Source: Allofournierella_A excrementavium (lineage in GTDB: Bacteria > Bacillota > Clostridia > Oscillospirales > Ruminococcaceae). Taken from it: a stretch of 64,000 nucleotides of DNA. Location: positions 1 to 64,000 of the forward strand of contig DWVE01000006.1 of the NCBI GenBank assembly GCA_019120375.1. Direction: 5' to 3'. Positions 17,364 through 25,012 of this stretch are shown piece by piece (within the stretch, counting starts at the first letter, position 1; every line of letters starts with the position of its first letter). A program made the position numbers and the translations under genes. The notes under the pieces were generated by a model. That model was not told the DNA's origin, did not search any database, and saw only the letters and a program-made list of their open reading frames with translations.

Positions 17364-17372
17364 TGGTATAAT
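17364..17372 (+). promoter_or_regulatory. Extended -10 promoter of HipA-like kinase 1
   Basis: TGGTATAAT, a TGn plus perfect -10 box, lies 30 bases before the start codon. There is no good -35, as is usual for extended -10 promoters. Confidence 0.65.
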
Positions 17373-17401
17373 GACAATTAAAGAGAAAAGGGGGTGCGCT
17401 A

Positions 17402-18484
17402 ATGGACTGGATTTTACTGAACAAAGATACGCCATTTCTGAAATTCTCCACCTGTCAGAACGAATTTGGCGATGTTTCAGCCCAGGAAACGGCCTGGCTT
17501 TCTCCCTTTCGACCCATCGGATACAGATCTCTTCTGGGTTTCCTGGAAGGGCGGCGCGCTCCCAAGCATCGAAAACACATTGAGCAGCTTCTTGCGCAAT
17601 ACGGCTGCCTCACACTGGACGGTTTTTTGCAGGTCAGCCACGCGCTTTCCCTCAATGATACCTTTTGGGTAAAACAGGAAGATTCGCCATTGTGCTGGCA
17701 GGATGTGTCCCTGTATCAGAATGACTTTGATGAGATCATCGCCGAGGCCGCGCTGAACGGCTCCTTCAGCGAGCAGAGTTTTTCTTCCACTTCGCCGGAA
17801 TTTGCTACAGACGGTTATTATGCCAAGTGCTGGAAACGGGAGCAAGGCAGCATCTATCTCTATAAAGCCGGCAGCGCCACCTATGAACTGGAGCCATTAT
17901 CCGAATATCTGGCCGCTCAGCTTTCCAGCATCCTGTGCCCTGGTGCAGTTTCGTATGATATGCGATTCCACCATGGGCGACTGGTATCTACCTGTCCCCT
18001 TTTCACCAGCGAATCTGTCGGCCTTGCCAAAATGGCTGCCATTGCCCGTGAAGACCGGTCTATATCCGGCTTGCTGGAGTATTTCCGTTCGATCGGCAGC
18101 GAGGACGCCTTCCGCCGCATGATGGTTCTGGACGCCATTATCCTGAACACAGACCGGCATCTTGGAAACTTCGGTGTGCTGTTTGACACGGATACCATGC
18201 AGGTGAAGACCATGGCGCCGGTATTTGACAATAACCGGAGTTTGCTGTTTGATCTGGATTCTGATCAATTGGATCACGCGGAGCGGTATATAGCCCGTCT
18301 TACCCCACGGCTGGGATCGGACTTTATTGCCCCAGCGAGAGCCCTGATGACAGAGGATATCCGCAGTGACCTGAAAAACCTGTATGGGTTTGCGTTCCGG
18401 GAACATCCGCAGATTCCGGTAACAGATGGCCGGCTTGAGAAGTTGAGCACAGTTGTGAACAATCAGATCCGGCAGCTGCTATGA
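17402..18484 (+). CDS. HipA-fold protein kinase 1
   Basis: A 360-residue protein with the catalytic core of HipA-type Ser/Thr kinases, which act as toxins or growth regulators by phosphorylating targets such as aminoacyl-tRNA synthetases. The probable ATP-binding lysine is in GSIYLYKAGS. The catalytic loop is NTDRHLGNFG with D251, and the metal-binding aspartate is D276 in PVFDNNRSLLF. The N-terminal 130 residues are not the usual HipA N-subdomain but match kinase 3 in this window (LNDTFWVKQEDSPLCW here, VTDTYWVKEEDSALAW there). No HipB-like helix-turn-helix gene is adjacent. AAAGGGGG precedes the start and an extended -10 promoter lies upstream. Kinase fold is clear; toxin activity is inferred. 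Confidence 0.82.
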   Translation: MDWILLNKDTPFLKFSTCQNEFGDVSAQETAWLSPFRPIGYRSLLGFLEGRRAPKHRKHIEQLLAQYGCLTLDGFLQVSHALSLNDTFWVKQEDSPLCWQDVSLYQNDFDEIIAEAALNGSFSEQSFSSTSPEFATDGYYAKCWKREQGSIYLYKAGSATYELEPLSEYLAAQLSSILCPGAVSYDMRFHHGRLVSTCPLFTSESVGLAKMAAIAREDRSISGLLEYFRSIGSEDAFRRMMVLDAIILNTDRHLGNFGVLFDTDTMQVKTMAPVFDNNRSLLFDLDSDQLDHAERYIARLTPRLGSDFIAPARALMTEDIRSDLKNLYGFAFREHPQIPVTDGRLEKLSTVVNNQIRQLL

Positions 18485-18533
18485 TCTTTTCAAACATGTA
18501 AGGCCTTTTTCTTCCTTAAATATCCTGCAATAT

Positions 18534-18589
18534 AAAAGAGTCATTTGGTGTTACCGCATCTTTGCGGCTTTATACCGAATGACTCTTTT
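18534..18589 (+). ncRNA. Structured hairpin A with GGTGTT core, also terminator of kinase 1
   Basis: A 12-pair perfect outer stem (AAAAGAGTCATT with AATGACTCTTTT) extends by GGT/ACC, then an internal loop beginning GTTA, then a small hairpin (CCGCA with TGCGG). It ends in TCTTTT 105 bases after the kinase stop, so it may terminate transcription. The same inner sequence with a different but still paired outer stem occurs at 20598-20650 and, less closely, at 20524-20575. That is the pattern of a conserved RNA structure. Confidence 0.6.
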
Positions 18590-18667
18590 GCAGGTAAATG
18601 GACTTCTGTTCAAGCAGATATGCAAACGCCTTCAATTGATTCATTCGCTTCCTTGCACACCTTTAAG

Positions 18668-18822
18668 TCACATCATACTTCCGATGTTTGCCATCTGCAG
18701 CAGCTCACGGATTTTCTCTCGACGGGCATTTTCTTTAGGGGTGCGATTCTTTCTGGCCATATGTAAAACCTCCAATGTGGTGCTCCACATTGGAGGTTTT
18801 ACACAAAGTTTGGGACAGCCTC
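18668..18822 (-). mobile_element. IS256-family remnant: left end and first codons of the transposase
   Basis: On the minus strand the segment starts with GAGGCTGTCCCAAAC, an end sequence resembling IS256-type terminal repeats. After a perfect hairpin comes the start of a Mutator/IS256 transposase: ATG at 18760 encodes MARKNRTPKENARREKIREL followed by LQMANIGSM. It then leaves the family sequence and stops at 18668. Only about 30 of some 400 codons remain, so the element is dead. Its presence marks past insertion in the space between two kinase genes. Confidence 0.75.
18762..18803 (-). promoter_or_regulatory. Perfect hairpin sequestering the transposase ribosome site
   Basis: TGTAAAACCTCCAATGTGG and its exact complement are separated by four bases. 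On the minus strand the GGAGG ribosome site lies in the 3' arm just before the ATG at 18760. Impinging transcripts would therefore fold the site away, a known way for insertion sequences to avoid activation by read-through. Confidence 0.7.
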
Positions 18823-18913
18823 AGACAAGGTGTTCTACGTCTTGTCTCCGCGCTTTTTATGCAGGAGCATATCATGCAGACAACCCCACCTTCGTGTTGG
18901 TTCGCTGCTCCCA

Positions 18914-19726
18914 TCACAACTTGCCCGCCTGCCAGTGAATGCAACTCCTGACCCTGTCGGCAATATATACCCGGTCTCGTTCGGCGTAGAATTCCAGCGG
19001 CTCCTCCAGTGCGGCTGCTACATCAGCGGCTGAAAACGCCCATTGCAGCTGAGCACCGTAAACTGACCGTGCAGCCTTGACCTGCCGTGCAAATGTTGTG
19101 TTCAGCGGCTGCGCCCGAAGCTGCTTAACAAGAGCCTGCGGATCAACATCCATCGGATAATCGCGCACATTGGAGAGCAGACCCGCCCCGAAGTCGAAGA
19201 TAGGGCAATAGTCAAACCCTTCTCCCCTGCGCAGGACCGCGATGTTATTCAGGTGGCGGTCCTCGTTTCCAAACAGCATATCCACTTCAAACAGCAGCGT
19301 AAGATAGATTCCAAACCGCCGCAACCCGGTAAGCCGTATTGTCTGTTCCGCCATCCAGTGAACTTTTCCGGCCAGATTGGGCTGCCGCGCGGCTTCGGCC
19401 TGCCAGTGCGGGCCTATGCCTTTGCGAAACAGGTCGGCAAGGGTCAGAATGCTTTCCCCGGGCAACAGGAAATTGGGGCTCGAACAGCCGTTCCGGGTCC
19501 GACGATGCACTTCCAGCCGCTCCATGCGGTAGGTCACATAGCGGAACCCCAGTTCCTCCACATTGGTCTGCCGCAGCAGCCGGGAGGTCACCGTTTCGAC
19601 CAAGCCCTCGTAACCGAACAGATCCAGCTTGTACCATCGGCTGTCCTCCAGCCACTTTTCCTGGTTTCCCTTGGAGGAGGTCTCCGCGATTCGATCTCCT
19701 GTCGTTAATCTGACCGGCATGTTCAT
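18914..19726 (-). CDS. HipA-fold protein kinase 2, partner of the AbrB-domain protein
   Basis: A 270-residue protein with a HipA-like kinase core but a short N-terminus. The probable ATP lysine is in SRWYKLDLFGYEGLVE, the catalytic loop is GNEDRHLNNIAV (D156), and the metal site is PIFDFGAGLL (D178). It is much smaller than HipA (about 440) and differs from kinases 1 and 3 outside the core. The ATG at 19726 overlaps the upstream stop as ATGA. An ATG at 19720 has better spacing from GGAGGG and would remove two residues. It is the second gene of a two-gene unit whose first product carries an AbrB domain, an arrangement of toxin-antitoxin type. Target and toxicity are unknown. Confidence 0.8.
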   Translation of the reverse strand: MNMPVRLTTGDRIAETSSKGNQEKWLEDSRWYKLDLFGYEGLVETVTSRLLRQTNVEELGFRYVTYRMERLEVHRRTRNGCSSPNFLLPGESILTLADLFRKGIGPHWQAEAARQPNLAGKVHWMAEQTIRLTGLRRFGIYLTLLFEVDMLFGNEDRHLNNIAVLRRGEGFDYCPIFDFGAGLLSNVRDYPMDVDPQALVKQLRAQPLNTTFARQVKAARSVYGAQLQWAFSAADVAAALEEPLEFYAERDRVYIADRVRSCIHWQAGKL

Positions 19727-20271
19727 CCCTCCACGATTTTGATCCAGCAGTCGTCTTCCGCCACGCGGCCTTCCGTTTTCCGGATGATCTCCAGCGGATC
19801 GTAGCGTTCCAGCCCCAGCCGGGTCAGGTAGTGTTGTAATCCGTCCCTCTGCCGGGGAATGCAACGGGATTCCAGAAATGCCGTCAGATCCTCCCAGTTT
19901 GGATTTTGATCAACGCCAAACGCGGTTGAAAGCACATCGGCAGTCTTATTTTCGATGGCCAGCCGCCGGGCAGTCCGATCCGCACAGATTCTGGTGCAAA
20001 GGGTCTCACCGTCATAATAGTGAAGCACCAGCAGGTCGTGCTTTTTCTCTCTCGCTTCGTTGAGAAAAGCCGCATACTCCCCTGTCCCCACTCTGCGGAT
20101 GGTGATGCTTTCCCCATCGAATTGCAGCAAAACTTCGCGGCTGTTCTCGGTAATCCCCAGCTGCTTGACCCACACCGGCGGCAGTACCACGCGATAACTT
20201 CTGCCCTCCGGGCCGGCTGTTCCGCCAGCCTTGTTGATCAGTACATTCGCCCGGCGCTCTTCCAGAGTCAT
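19723..20271 (-). CDS. AbrB/SpoVT-domain protein, candidate antitoxin of kinase 2
   Basis: A 182-residue protein. Residues 8-60 form an AbrB/MazE-type swapped-hairpin DNA-binding domain (NVLINKAGGTAGPEGRSYRV, then LPPVWVKQLGI and ESITIRR). Residues 70-182 are a second, unassigned domain (LLVLHYYDGETLCTRICADR). AbrB-fold antitoxins bind their own promoter through the N-terminus and neutralise the toxin with the C-terminus. Here the extra domain could contact the downstream HipA-fold kinase. The ATG at 20271 follows GAGGTGAT. The promoter contains the palindrome ATTGGACACCAAT. HipA partners are normally HipB helix-turn-helix proteins, so an AbrB partner is unusual. Confidence 0.78.
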   Translation of the reverse strand: MTLEERRANVLINKAGGTAGPEGRSYRVVLPPVWVKQLGITENSREVLLQFDGESITIRRVGTGEYAAFLNEAREKKHDLLVLHYYDGETLCTRICADRTARRLAIENKTADVLSTAFGVDQNPNWEDLTAFLESRCIPRQRDGLQHYLTRLGLERYDPLEIIRKTEGRVAEDDCWIKIVEG

Positions 20272-20293
20272 GTGCCATCACCTCATCGATAAC

Positions 20294-20323
20294 ATTATAT
20301 TCCATTGGACACCAATAAATCAA
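20294..20323 (-). promoter_or_regulatory. Promoter with internal operator for the AbrB-kinase operon
   Basis: On the minus strand TTGATT (20318-20323) and TATAAT (20294-20299) have an 18-base spacer. The perfect palindrome ATTGG-ACA-CCAAT (20304-20316) fills the spacer, an ideal place for autorepression by the AbrB-domain protein. Confidence 0.78.
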
Positions 20324-20475
20324 TATTCGAGCTCTTTTCACACACAAGTTATACCGAAAAACCCTGCGCGCGGGACCATAAGTCGCTCTATAATCAAATA
20401 ATTAATAATTTTTCATAAGACTTTTTGTATTATAAGCTAAGAACAGAAAATATCAAAAAGAAATTAAGAAAACGC

Positions 20476-20504
20476 TTGACTTTTTCTAAAAATCGTTATA
20501 TTCT
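20476..20504 (+). promoter_or_regulatory. Promoter upstream of the paired hairpins and the YkgJ gene
   Basis: TTGACT (20476-20481) and TATTCT (20499-20504) with a 17-base spacer lie in an AT-rich stretch. The predicted transcript runs through hairpins B and C before reaching the YkgJ start at 20671, giving a leader of about 160 bases. Confidence 0.7.
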
Positions 20505-20523
20505 AAAGTCATAAAAGTAATCG

Positions 20524-20575
20524 AAGGTTCATCTGGTGTTACGCAATTGCTCGTAGGCGAGGTGGGCCTTTTTTC
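20524..20575 (+). ncRNA. Structured hairpin B with GGTGTT core
   Basis: The outer stem pairs AAGGTTCATCT with AGGTGGGCCTT (11 pairs, three of them G-U) and encloses GGTGTTACGCA as in copies A and C, though the inner stem differs. A run of T follows. It could terminate the leader transcript early, releasing a short RNA. Confidence 0.5.
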
Positions 20576-20597
20576 TTTTGTAAAATATTCCACAACC

Positions 20598-20650
20598 AAA
20601 GAGCCATTCGGTGTTGCCGCATCCGCGGTTTTACGCCGGATGGCTCTTTT
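20598..20650 (+). ncRNA. Structured hairpin C with GGTGTT core, just before the YkgJ gene
   Basis: The outer stem pairs AAAGAGCCATTCGGT with GCCGGATGGCTCTTT and encloses GTTG, a CCGC/GCGG hairpin and TTTTAC. Compared with copy A, a T-A pair has become C-G in the outer stem with structure kept. It ends in TTTTTG only 20 bases before the ATG at 20671 and next to its AGGAGG, so it may control expression of that gene. Confidence 0.6.
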
Positions 20651-20670
20651 TGTAAAAAGGAGGAAAAGCA

Positions 20671-21375
20671 ATGAATCGTGAAACGAAAAGTAATTTTGTA
20701 GTCACAGCAACTGTAGACAGTGACCTCATCGTGCAGGCTTTTGAAGATGACCGGTGCTGTGGGTGTCAATCGCAAGCCGAGATGAGCCTCGCCGACATTC
20801 ATCGTATCTCAGTGCATTTAGGGATTCCTATGACTGCTGTGTATGACAAATTCTGTGTTCCCTCTTTGAGCAATGGGTCTTTTGCAGCCACCGGCGTTTT
20901 CTTAAAGTCAGCAAAGGAGCACGTTTCTTGTCCCTTTGCCCAAGGGGATAAATGCACGCTCGGTCGTGCAAAGCCTACCAGCTGTCGCATGCGGCCATTG
21001 GTTCGCAATTTCAGGAAAAGCGCCGAACGTGTGTGGCGCGTCGGATATTTTCTGCCCGCAGAACCAGATACCACAGGTACTGTTAACTGCAAGGTATCCG
21101 ACCTGCTGCTCAAATCGCACGCCATTGATACAGAGGTTTCCTATGGACAGCTACAGCTGGGCCTACTCGAAGTGGAGCGGCACTATAACTATATCGCTAA
21201 TGCGATTGGCAAAGCGCCACAGCCGCGTATCACTCTCGAAGCATTGAGGCACATGTACACCGATTGGGAAAATACAAAAACACTTGATGAGAATGCAATG
21301 CAAAATCGCACCACTTATCGGCAAACGCTCTGGCATTTCACAGAACCTGTTCTCGGTATGTTGAACGGCCAATAA
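20671..21375 (+). CDS. YkgJ-type cysteine-cluster protein
   Basis: A 234-residue protein with the cysteine pattern of the YkgJ (zinc/iron-chelating) family: CCGC near residue 30 (DDRCCGCQS), then CPFAQGDKCTLGRAKPTSCR around 90-110, typical of the paired CPF...C and RP..CR segments. The second half (from about 140) is helical and has no recognised domain. YkgJ proteins are thought to bind metal, but their substrate is unknown. AGGAGG lies before the ATG. The gene has a long leader with two structured hairpins and is followed by a large inverted repeat before the recombinase pair. Its presence inside a mobile region suggests a role linked to the element, which is inference. Confidence 0.7.
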   Translation: MNRETKSNFVVTATVDSDLIVQAFEDDRCCGCQSQAEMSLADIHRISVHLGIPMTAVYDKFCVPSLSNGSFAATGVFLKSAKEHVSCPFAQGDKCTLGRAKPTSCRMRPLVRNFRKSAERVWRVGYFLPAEPDTTGTVNCKVSDLLLKSHAIDTEVSYGQLQLGLLEVERHYNYIANAIGKAPQPRITLEALRHMYTDWENTKTLDENAMQNRTTYRQTLWHFTEPVLGMLNGQ

Positions 21376-21394
21376 ATCCAATTTTTGAGACCTG

Positions 21395-21438
21395 TTTTCA
21401 CCCAGGGGTTCACTAAATAGTGGATCCCTGGGTGAAAA
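21395..21438. repeat. 44-base inverted repeat between YkgJ and the recombinases
   Basis: TTTTCACCCAGGG and its exact complement CCCTGGGTGAAAA flank an 18-base centre that contains a further CACT/AGTG pairing. It lacks a trailing T-run on the top strand, so it is not an obvious terminator. 13-base arms resemble the recombinase-binding arms of a tyrosine-recombinase core site, although the centre is longer than the usual 6-8 bases. Confidence 0.6.
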
Positions 21439-21601
21439 TCAATATGCACTCGACCAACCATTCTTCTTTCATGTGCTTTTCACTTTCCGGCGTTACTGCC
21501 CGAAAAGCCGTCTATAATGAAAACTTTTTATGAACTGGTGGACGATTTCGACTTACTCCACTACTAATAAAACTATAAGGAAAACAGGAGGACTCCAAAA
21601 C

Positions 21602-23227
21602 ATGTCTCATTCGCACAATGATTTCCCAATTTCCGGATACTTGGGCCGCTTGAAAGTGCATCATAACATGATGCGGACTAAATCCAGATATGACGCCCGG
21701 TATATGCTGAAAAACCCCTCTACCCAAAAAATCTATACCAATTCACAAATGCTGGCAGACCTTATGCGGCGCAAGGATCAGTATCCCGGGCTGGCTCCTC
21801 TGTTGAAGCCATGGATCCAGGAACTCACTGCACGCGCCCAGAAAAATCCCGACGCGGAGTTTTCCCTGCACTGCAGCAGTTCCACCAAAGATAGCGCGCT
21901 GGCGCGTTTGAAGAAAACGCGCTGGCACGAGTTGGAAATTCTGGCGCAGCTGCTCTATCGTCCGCTGTACGAGCGCAACCTGAAGTACGGCGATGTGACG
22001 GTTCGTGACTTTGTGATGTATCAGGCGCAGACGCTTTTTCCCGGAGACACCCCCGAGATGCGCACTCGTCTGATTGGCATTTTGGAAAACTATATCCTGC
22101 CCGAGATTGGGGAGGTAAAGCTGAACGCATTGGATGCTGGTTGTCAGAAAAAAGCCTTGGCGTCCATCAGCAGGAAACTCTCGGTCGGCAAAACCACCCG
22201 CGAGAACATTCGGCGGGCATATCGCGGGCTCATCCTGGCCATCGAGAGAAGTGGCTGGAGAGGCTGCTCCGCCGGTCTGCGGCTGGTCGACCTGCTCGAA
22301 GGCCCCGCCGATCCGAACAACGCTATCCTCAGAAGCTGCCGTGTCGCTCACCTGGACGACGCCCAGCGAACGGCACTGTTCGGCCTGCTTTTTGAGCCGG
22401 AGCATCTGTATGACTTGTTTTGGGTCGCGCTGCTCTACTCCGGTGCGGACCCGGCGGACATCGCCGGCCAGACCTACGGCGATATCGAGGAGCTGACCTT
22501 ACGGGACGGGAGCTGCTGTTATACGATCCTGATCAGCCGCCGGGTGCGGAAGCTTCACGACCGGTATTCCACGCTGCAGGCAACCAATGAGAACTTCCCT
22601 ATTTATAAGTTTCGTCGGCTCGTGCTCACTCCCTGGGCTGGGGATGTGCTGCTGCGCCGACTGGAACAGTTGCACGCCCTTGGTCTTTCCGATGATCAGA
22701 TTCAGGAAATGCGCCTTTCGTCAGAAAAGCCGGGCGGCGCCATCGTCGGGCCGGAGGAGCTCGCCAAGCGCCTGCAGCAGCTTTTGCGGCAGGCGGGTCT
22801 TCCGACCGCAACCACCACCCGCACCGACAAAAAGGGGCACGCCTATCGCCAGACTGTAAAAGAGGATATAGCCCTGTTGCAGCGGGATGCCCGCTATCTG
22901 GCAATACAGTGCGGCGCCGACGAAGTGATGCTGCACGCCATGTTTGGCGACACCTGGACCGACACCGACGAGGAAGCATATCTGGACCTGTTGGGCGACC
23001 GATATGCCGTGGCTCGCCGGCAGCGCCTGCGGCGCTGGTCTCCCCTTGCTCCGGCTTCTCTGCCCTTTACCGGCGAAGAGTGTCTGGCGGGCTATACCCA
23101 TGTGCCTGCCCGCCACAATCTGCGGGTGGACAACACTACCGACCACTCCGTCACACTGACCCTGCGTGCCCCCTATGCTCTCAATGCATTCTGGGCTCAG
23201 AACAAAAAAGGAGGGAACACATCATGA
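21602..23227 (+). CDS. Large tyrosine-recombinase-like protein, catalytically degenerate
   Basis: A 541-residue protein. Its last 250 residues align by eye with a tyrosine recombinase, but the active site looks lost. ALLYSGADPADIAGQTYGDI stands where an LLYTGLRxGEL motif should carry Arg I. RDARYLAIQ replaces HxLRHT, and MFGDTWTDTDEEAYLDLL has Asp in place of the LGH histidine, though a tyrosine remains. The ATG at 21602 follows AACAGGAGG; a TATAAT lies at 21513-21518. The gene overlaps the next recombinase by four bases (ATGA). Such a partner might act as a structural subunit in a two-recombinase complex, as in multi-recombinase elements like Tn554 or RIT elements. That role is inference. 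Confidence 0.7.
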   Translation: MSHSHNDFPISGYLGRLKVHHNMMRTKSRYDARYMLKNPSTQKIYTNSQMLADLMRRKDQYPGLAPLLKPWIQELTARAQKNPDAEFSLHCSSSTKDSALARLKKTRWHELEILAQLLYRPLYERNLKYGDVTVRDFVMYQAQTLFPGDTPEMRTRLIGILENYILPEIGEVKLNALDAGCQKKALASISRKLSVGKTTRENIRRAYRGLILAIERSGWRGCSAGLRLVDLLEGPADPNNAILRSCRVAHLDDAQRTALFGLLFEPEHLYDLFWVALLYSGADPADIAGQTYGDIEELTLRDGSCCYTILISRRVRKLHDRYSTLQATNENFPIYKFRRLVLTPWAGDVLLRRLEQLHALGLSDDQIQEMRLSSEKPGGAIVGPEELAKRLQQLLRQAGLPTATTTRTDKKGHAYRQTVKEDIALLQRDARYLAIQCGADEVMLHAMFGDTWTDTDEEAYLDLLGDRYAVARRQRLRRWSPLAPASLPFTGEECLAGYTHVPARHNLRVDNTTDHSVTLTLRAPYALNAFWAQNKKGGNTS

Positions 23228-24903
23228 CAAAAAAATCCTTTCCACCCGCTGCGTTTTCGCATCAGGGCGTAGATTTTCGCATGTGCTATACGTATCCGGC
23301 CGCGGACAAGCACAAGGACATGCCCTGCCGCGGCCGCATCAATCCGCTGGATCCGATGACCGGCAAGTGCCTTACAAAGCGGCAGTTGTATGGCAAAGAC
23401 AGCGACGCGCCGGTCAATCATATCGTACACGGCAAAGACCCCTGGGACGTTTACAGCAAGCGGGAAGCGGCAGCCAACTATTTGATCTCGGTGATGGTGC
23501 AGCGCGGTCTGTTGAGCGGCGTTGCCGTGTCGGTTCCCGATGAAGACGCCAATCTCGCCGAACTGGCCCGGAATTACAAACAGACGTTGTTTGACATCCA
23601 CCCCCGCTGGATGAAGTCGACCGTACAAAAATACAGCAGCCAGTACGACATCATGGTGGATGAGCTGGCCGGGCTGCGCGCTGGCGATCTGGACGATGCG
23701 GCCTACAAACAGCTCCAGGAAAAAATCTGTCGGAATGCAGCGAGAGATGCTACCAAACACAACACTTGGGAATACGGCGAGATTCCTCCCTCTTCAGCCC
23801 GGACACGGCTGTTCCTGTTGTACGAGTTGATTCGCTGTTTGAAGGCGGAAGGCGTGTCCATTCCAGTGGCGCCTTTCCCGTACAACGGGAAGCCCTCCCG
23901 CCAGATGCTGCTTCTGAACCGCACCGACCATGCTCGCATGATTCCGGACGCAATTCTCCGTGCCATCTGTGCCGACCCGGTCATCCAGGGCCAGGCAGAA
24001 ATTCTGGCTGACGCTGGTCTGCGGATTGGCGAATGCACCGGTCTTTTGTTTGATTCCCTGCGCTGGCTGGACACCTCCCAGGGCCGGATGTATTATCTGG
24101 ACATCAGCGGCCAGGTGGATGACGAGGGCAAGCGCACTGAGCTGCCCAAGACCAAGGATTCCTACCGAGCTGTACCCCTTTCCCGGGAACTTGGGGAAGC
24201 TCTTGCGCGCTATCGGCAAGAGATGGAGGCCAAATATGGCGACCTTTCCCTGCGTCTTATATGCGGACAAGCCGACGAAAACGGGTTTGACGACAGTCCC
24301 GCCAAAGCAGCCGCCTGGGAAGCGCAGGTGCGCGCACGAATCTCGACGCTGCTGCGTAAGTCCTCCGCCTCCCAGGCGATCGCTGCCAATCGCGTTTATC
24401 TTTTCGACAAACAAGCCCAAGATGCTGAGCTGTACTCCCAGCTTTTCGCTCATTCATGTCGGCGCCATTCCTGTACCGAGTTATATTGCTTCAGCGGGCT
24501 GAATTCGTCGGAGATTCACCGGCGGATGGGCCACGCTTACAAGTCCCTTGCTCCCCAAAAAGCTACCGGCCTGACGCCGACAGAATTGCGTCTGATGTGT
24601 CTCGAAAAGCATGTGAGCCACATGTTCTATCATCCGGCAAATCCGCTGCGGTACGATGCGGGCGGACCTATCCGAGGCACTGAGGTGCCCGCCTGCTGCA
24701 TCGAGCTGACTTTGATGCCGGGCGAATCCATCGAACTGACGGTGGAGGACACCGAGCCGGGCACCGTGACCCGCATTTTCGGCGAGGAGCTGACCATTCA
24801 AAAGCTGCGCCAGGATGAGTGCCGCAACGTGACTTATGATTACGGGCTGCGGGCGTCGGAAGAGGTTTCCGCCATCGTGAAAAAGCGCAAACTGGTGGGA
24901 TAA
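23224..24903 (+). CDS. Large tyrosine recombinase, second of a tandem pair
   Basis: A 559-residue protein with a recognisable recombinase core: R267 in ADAGLRIGECTGLL, H410 and R413 in HSCRRHSCTEL, and H437 in RRMGHAYKS. The nucleophilic tyrosine is not at the usual 8-10 residues after that histidine; Y439 or the tyrosine in SHMFYHP are candidates. About 250 residues before the core and a beta-rich C-terminal domain (IELTLMPGESIELTVEDTEP) make it far larger than an ordinary integrase. It is translated from ATGA overlapping the degenerate partner, behind GGAGGG. The pair may mobilise this part of the island, independent of the integrase at 14.0 kb. Confidence 0.78.
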   Translation: MTKKSFPPAAFSHQGVDFRMCYTYPAADKHKDMPCRGRINPLDPMTGKCLTKRQLYGKDSDAPVNHIVHGKDPWDVYSKREAAANYLISVMVQRGLLSGVAVSVPDEDANLAELARNYKQTLFDIHPRWMKSTVQKYSSQYDIMVDELAGLRAGDLDDAAYKQLQEKICRNAARDATKHNTWEYGEIPPSSARTRLFLLYELIRCLKAEGVSIPVAPFPYNGKPSRQMLLLNRTDHARMIPDAILRAICADPVIQGQAEILADAGLRIGECTGLLFDSLRWLDTSQGRMYYLDISGQVDDEGKRTELPKTKDSYRAVPLSRELGEALARYRQEMEAKYGDLSLRLICGQADENGFDDSPAKAAAWEAQVRARISTLLRKSSASQAIAANRVYLFDKQAQDAELYSQLFAHSCRRHSCTELYCFSGLNSSEIHRRMGHAYKSLAPQKATGLTPTELRLMCLEKHVSHMFYHPANPLRYDAGGPIRGTEVPACCIELTLMPGESIELTVEDTEPGTVTRIFGEELTIQKLRQDECRNVTYDYGLRASEEVSAIVKKRKLVG

Positions 24904-24916
24904 ACCGTCTTATTGT

Positions 24917-24951
24917 CATAAAAAGCTGGCACCGCGCAGTGTGGTGCCAGC
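24917..24951 (-). terminator. Terminator of HipA-like kinase 3
   Basis: On the minus strand a 9-pair stem (GCTGGCACC with GGTGCCAGC) is followed by TTTTTATG. It lies about 60 bases after the kinase stop and just after the recombinase stop on the other strand, so it may act in both directions. Confidence 0.8.
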
Positions 24952-25012
24952 CCTGGATCGTAATTCCTTTTTGTTGCTACTCTATTCCGCTATCATTCGC
25001 CGCAGTCGCGAA

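Noticed and set aside
17092..17583. Open frame over the promoter of kinase 1
   Set aside because: It runs through a terminator and a promoter and overlaps the kinase in another frame; no start signal.
21395..21438. Simple rho-independent terminator for the YkgJ gene
   Set aside because: The stem is strong but is followed by TCAATATGC on the top strand with no T-run, so I list it as an inverted repeat.
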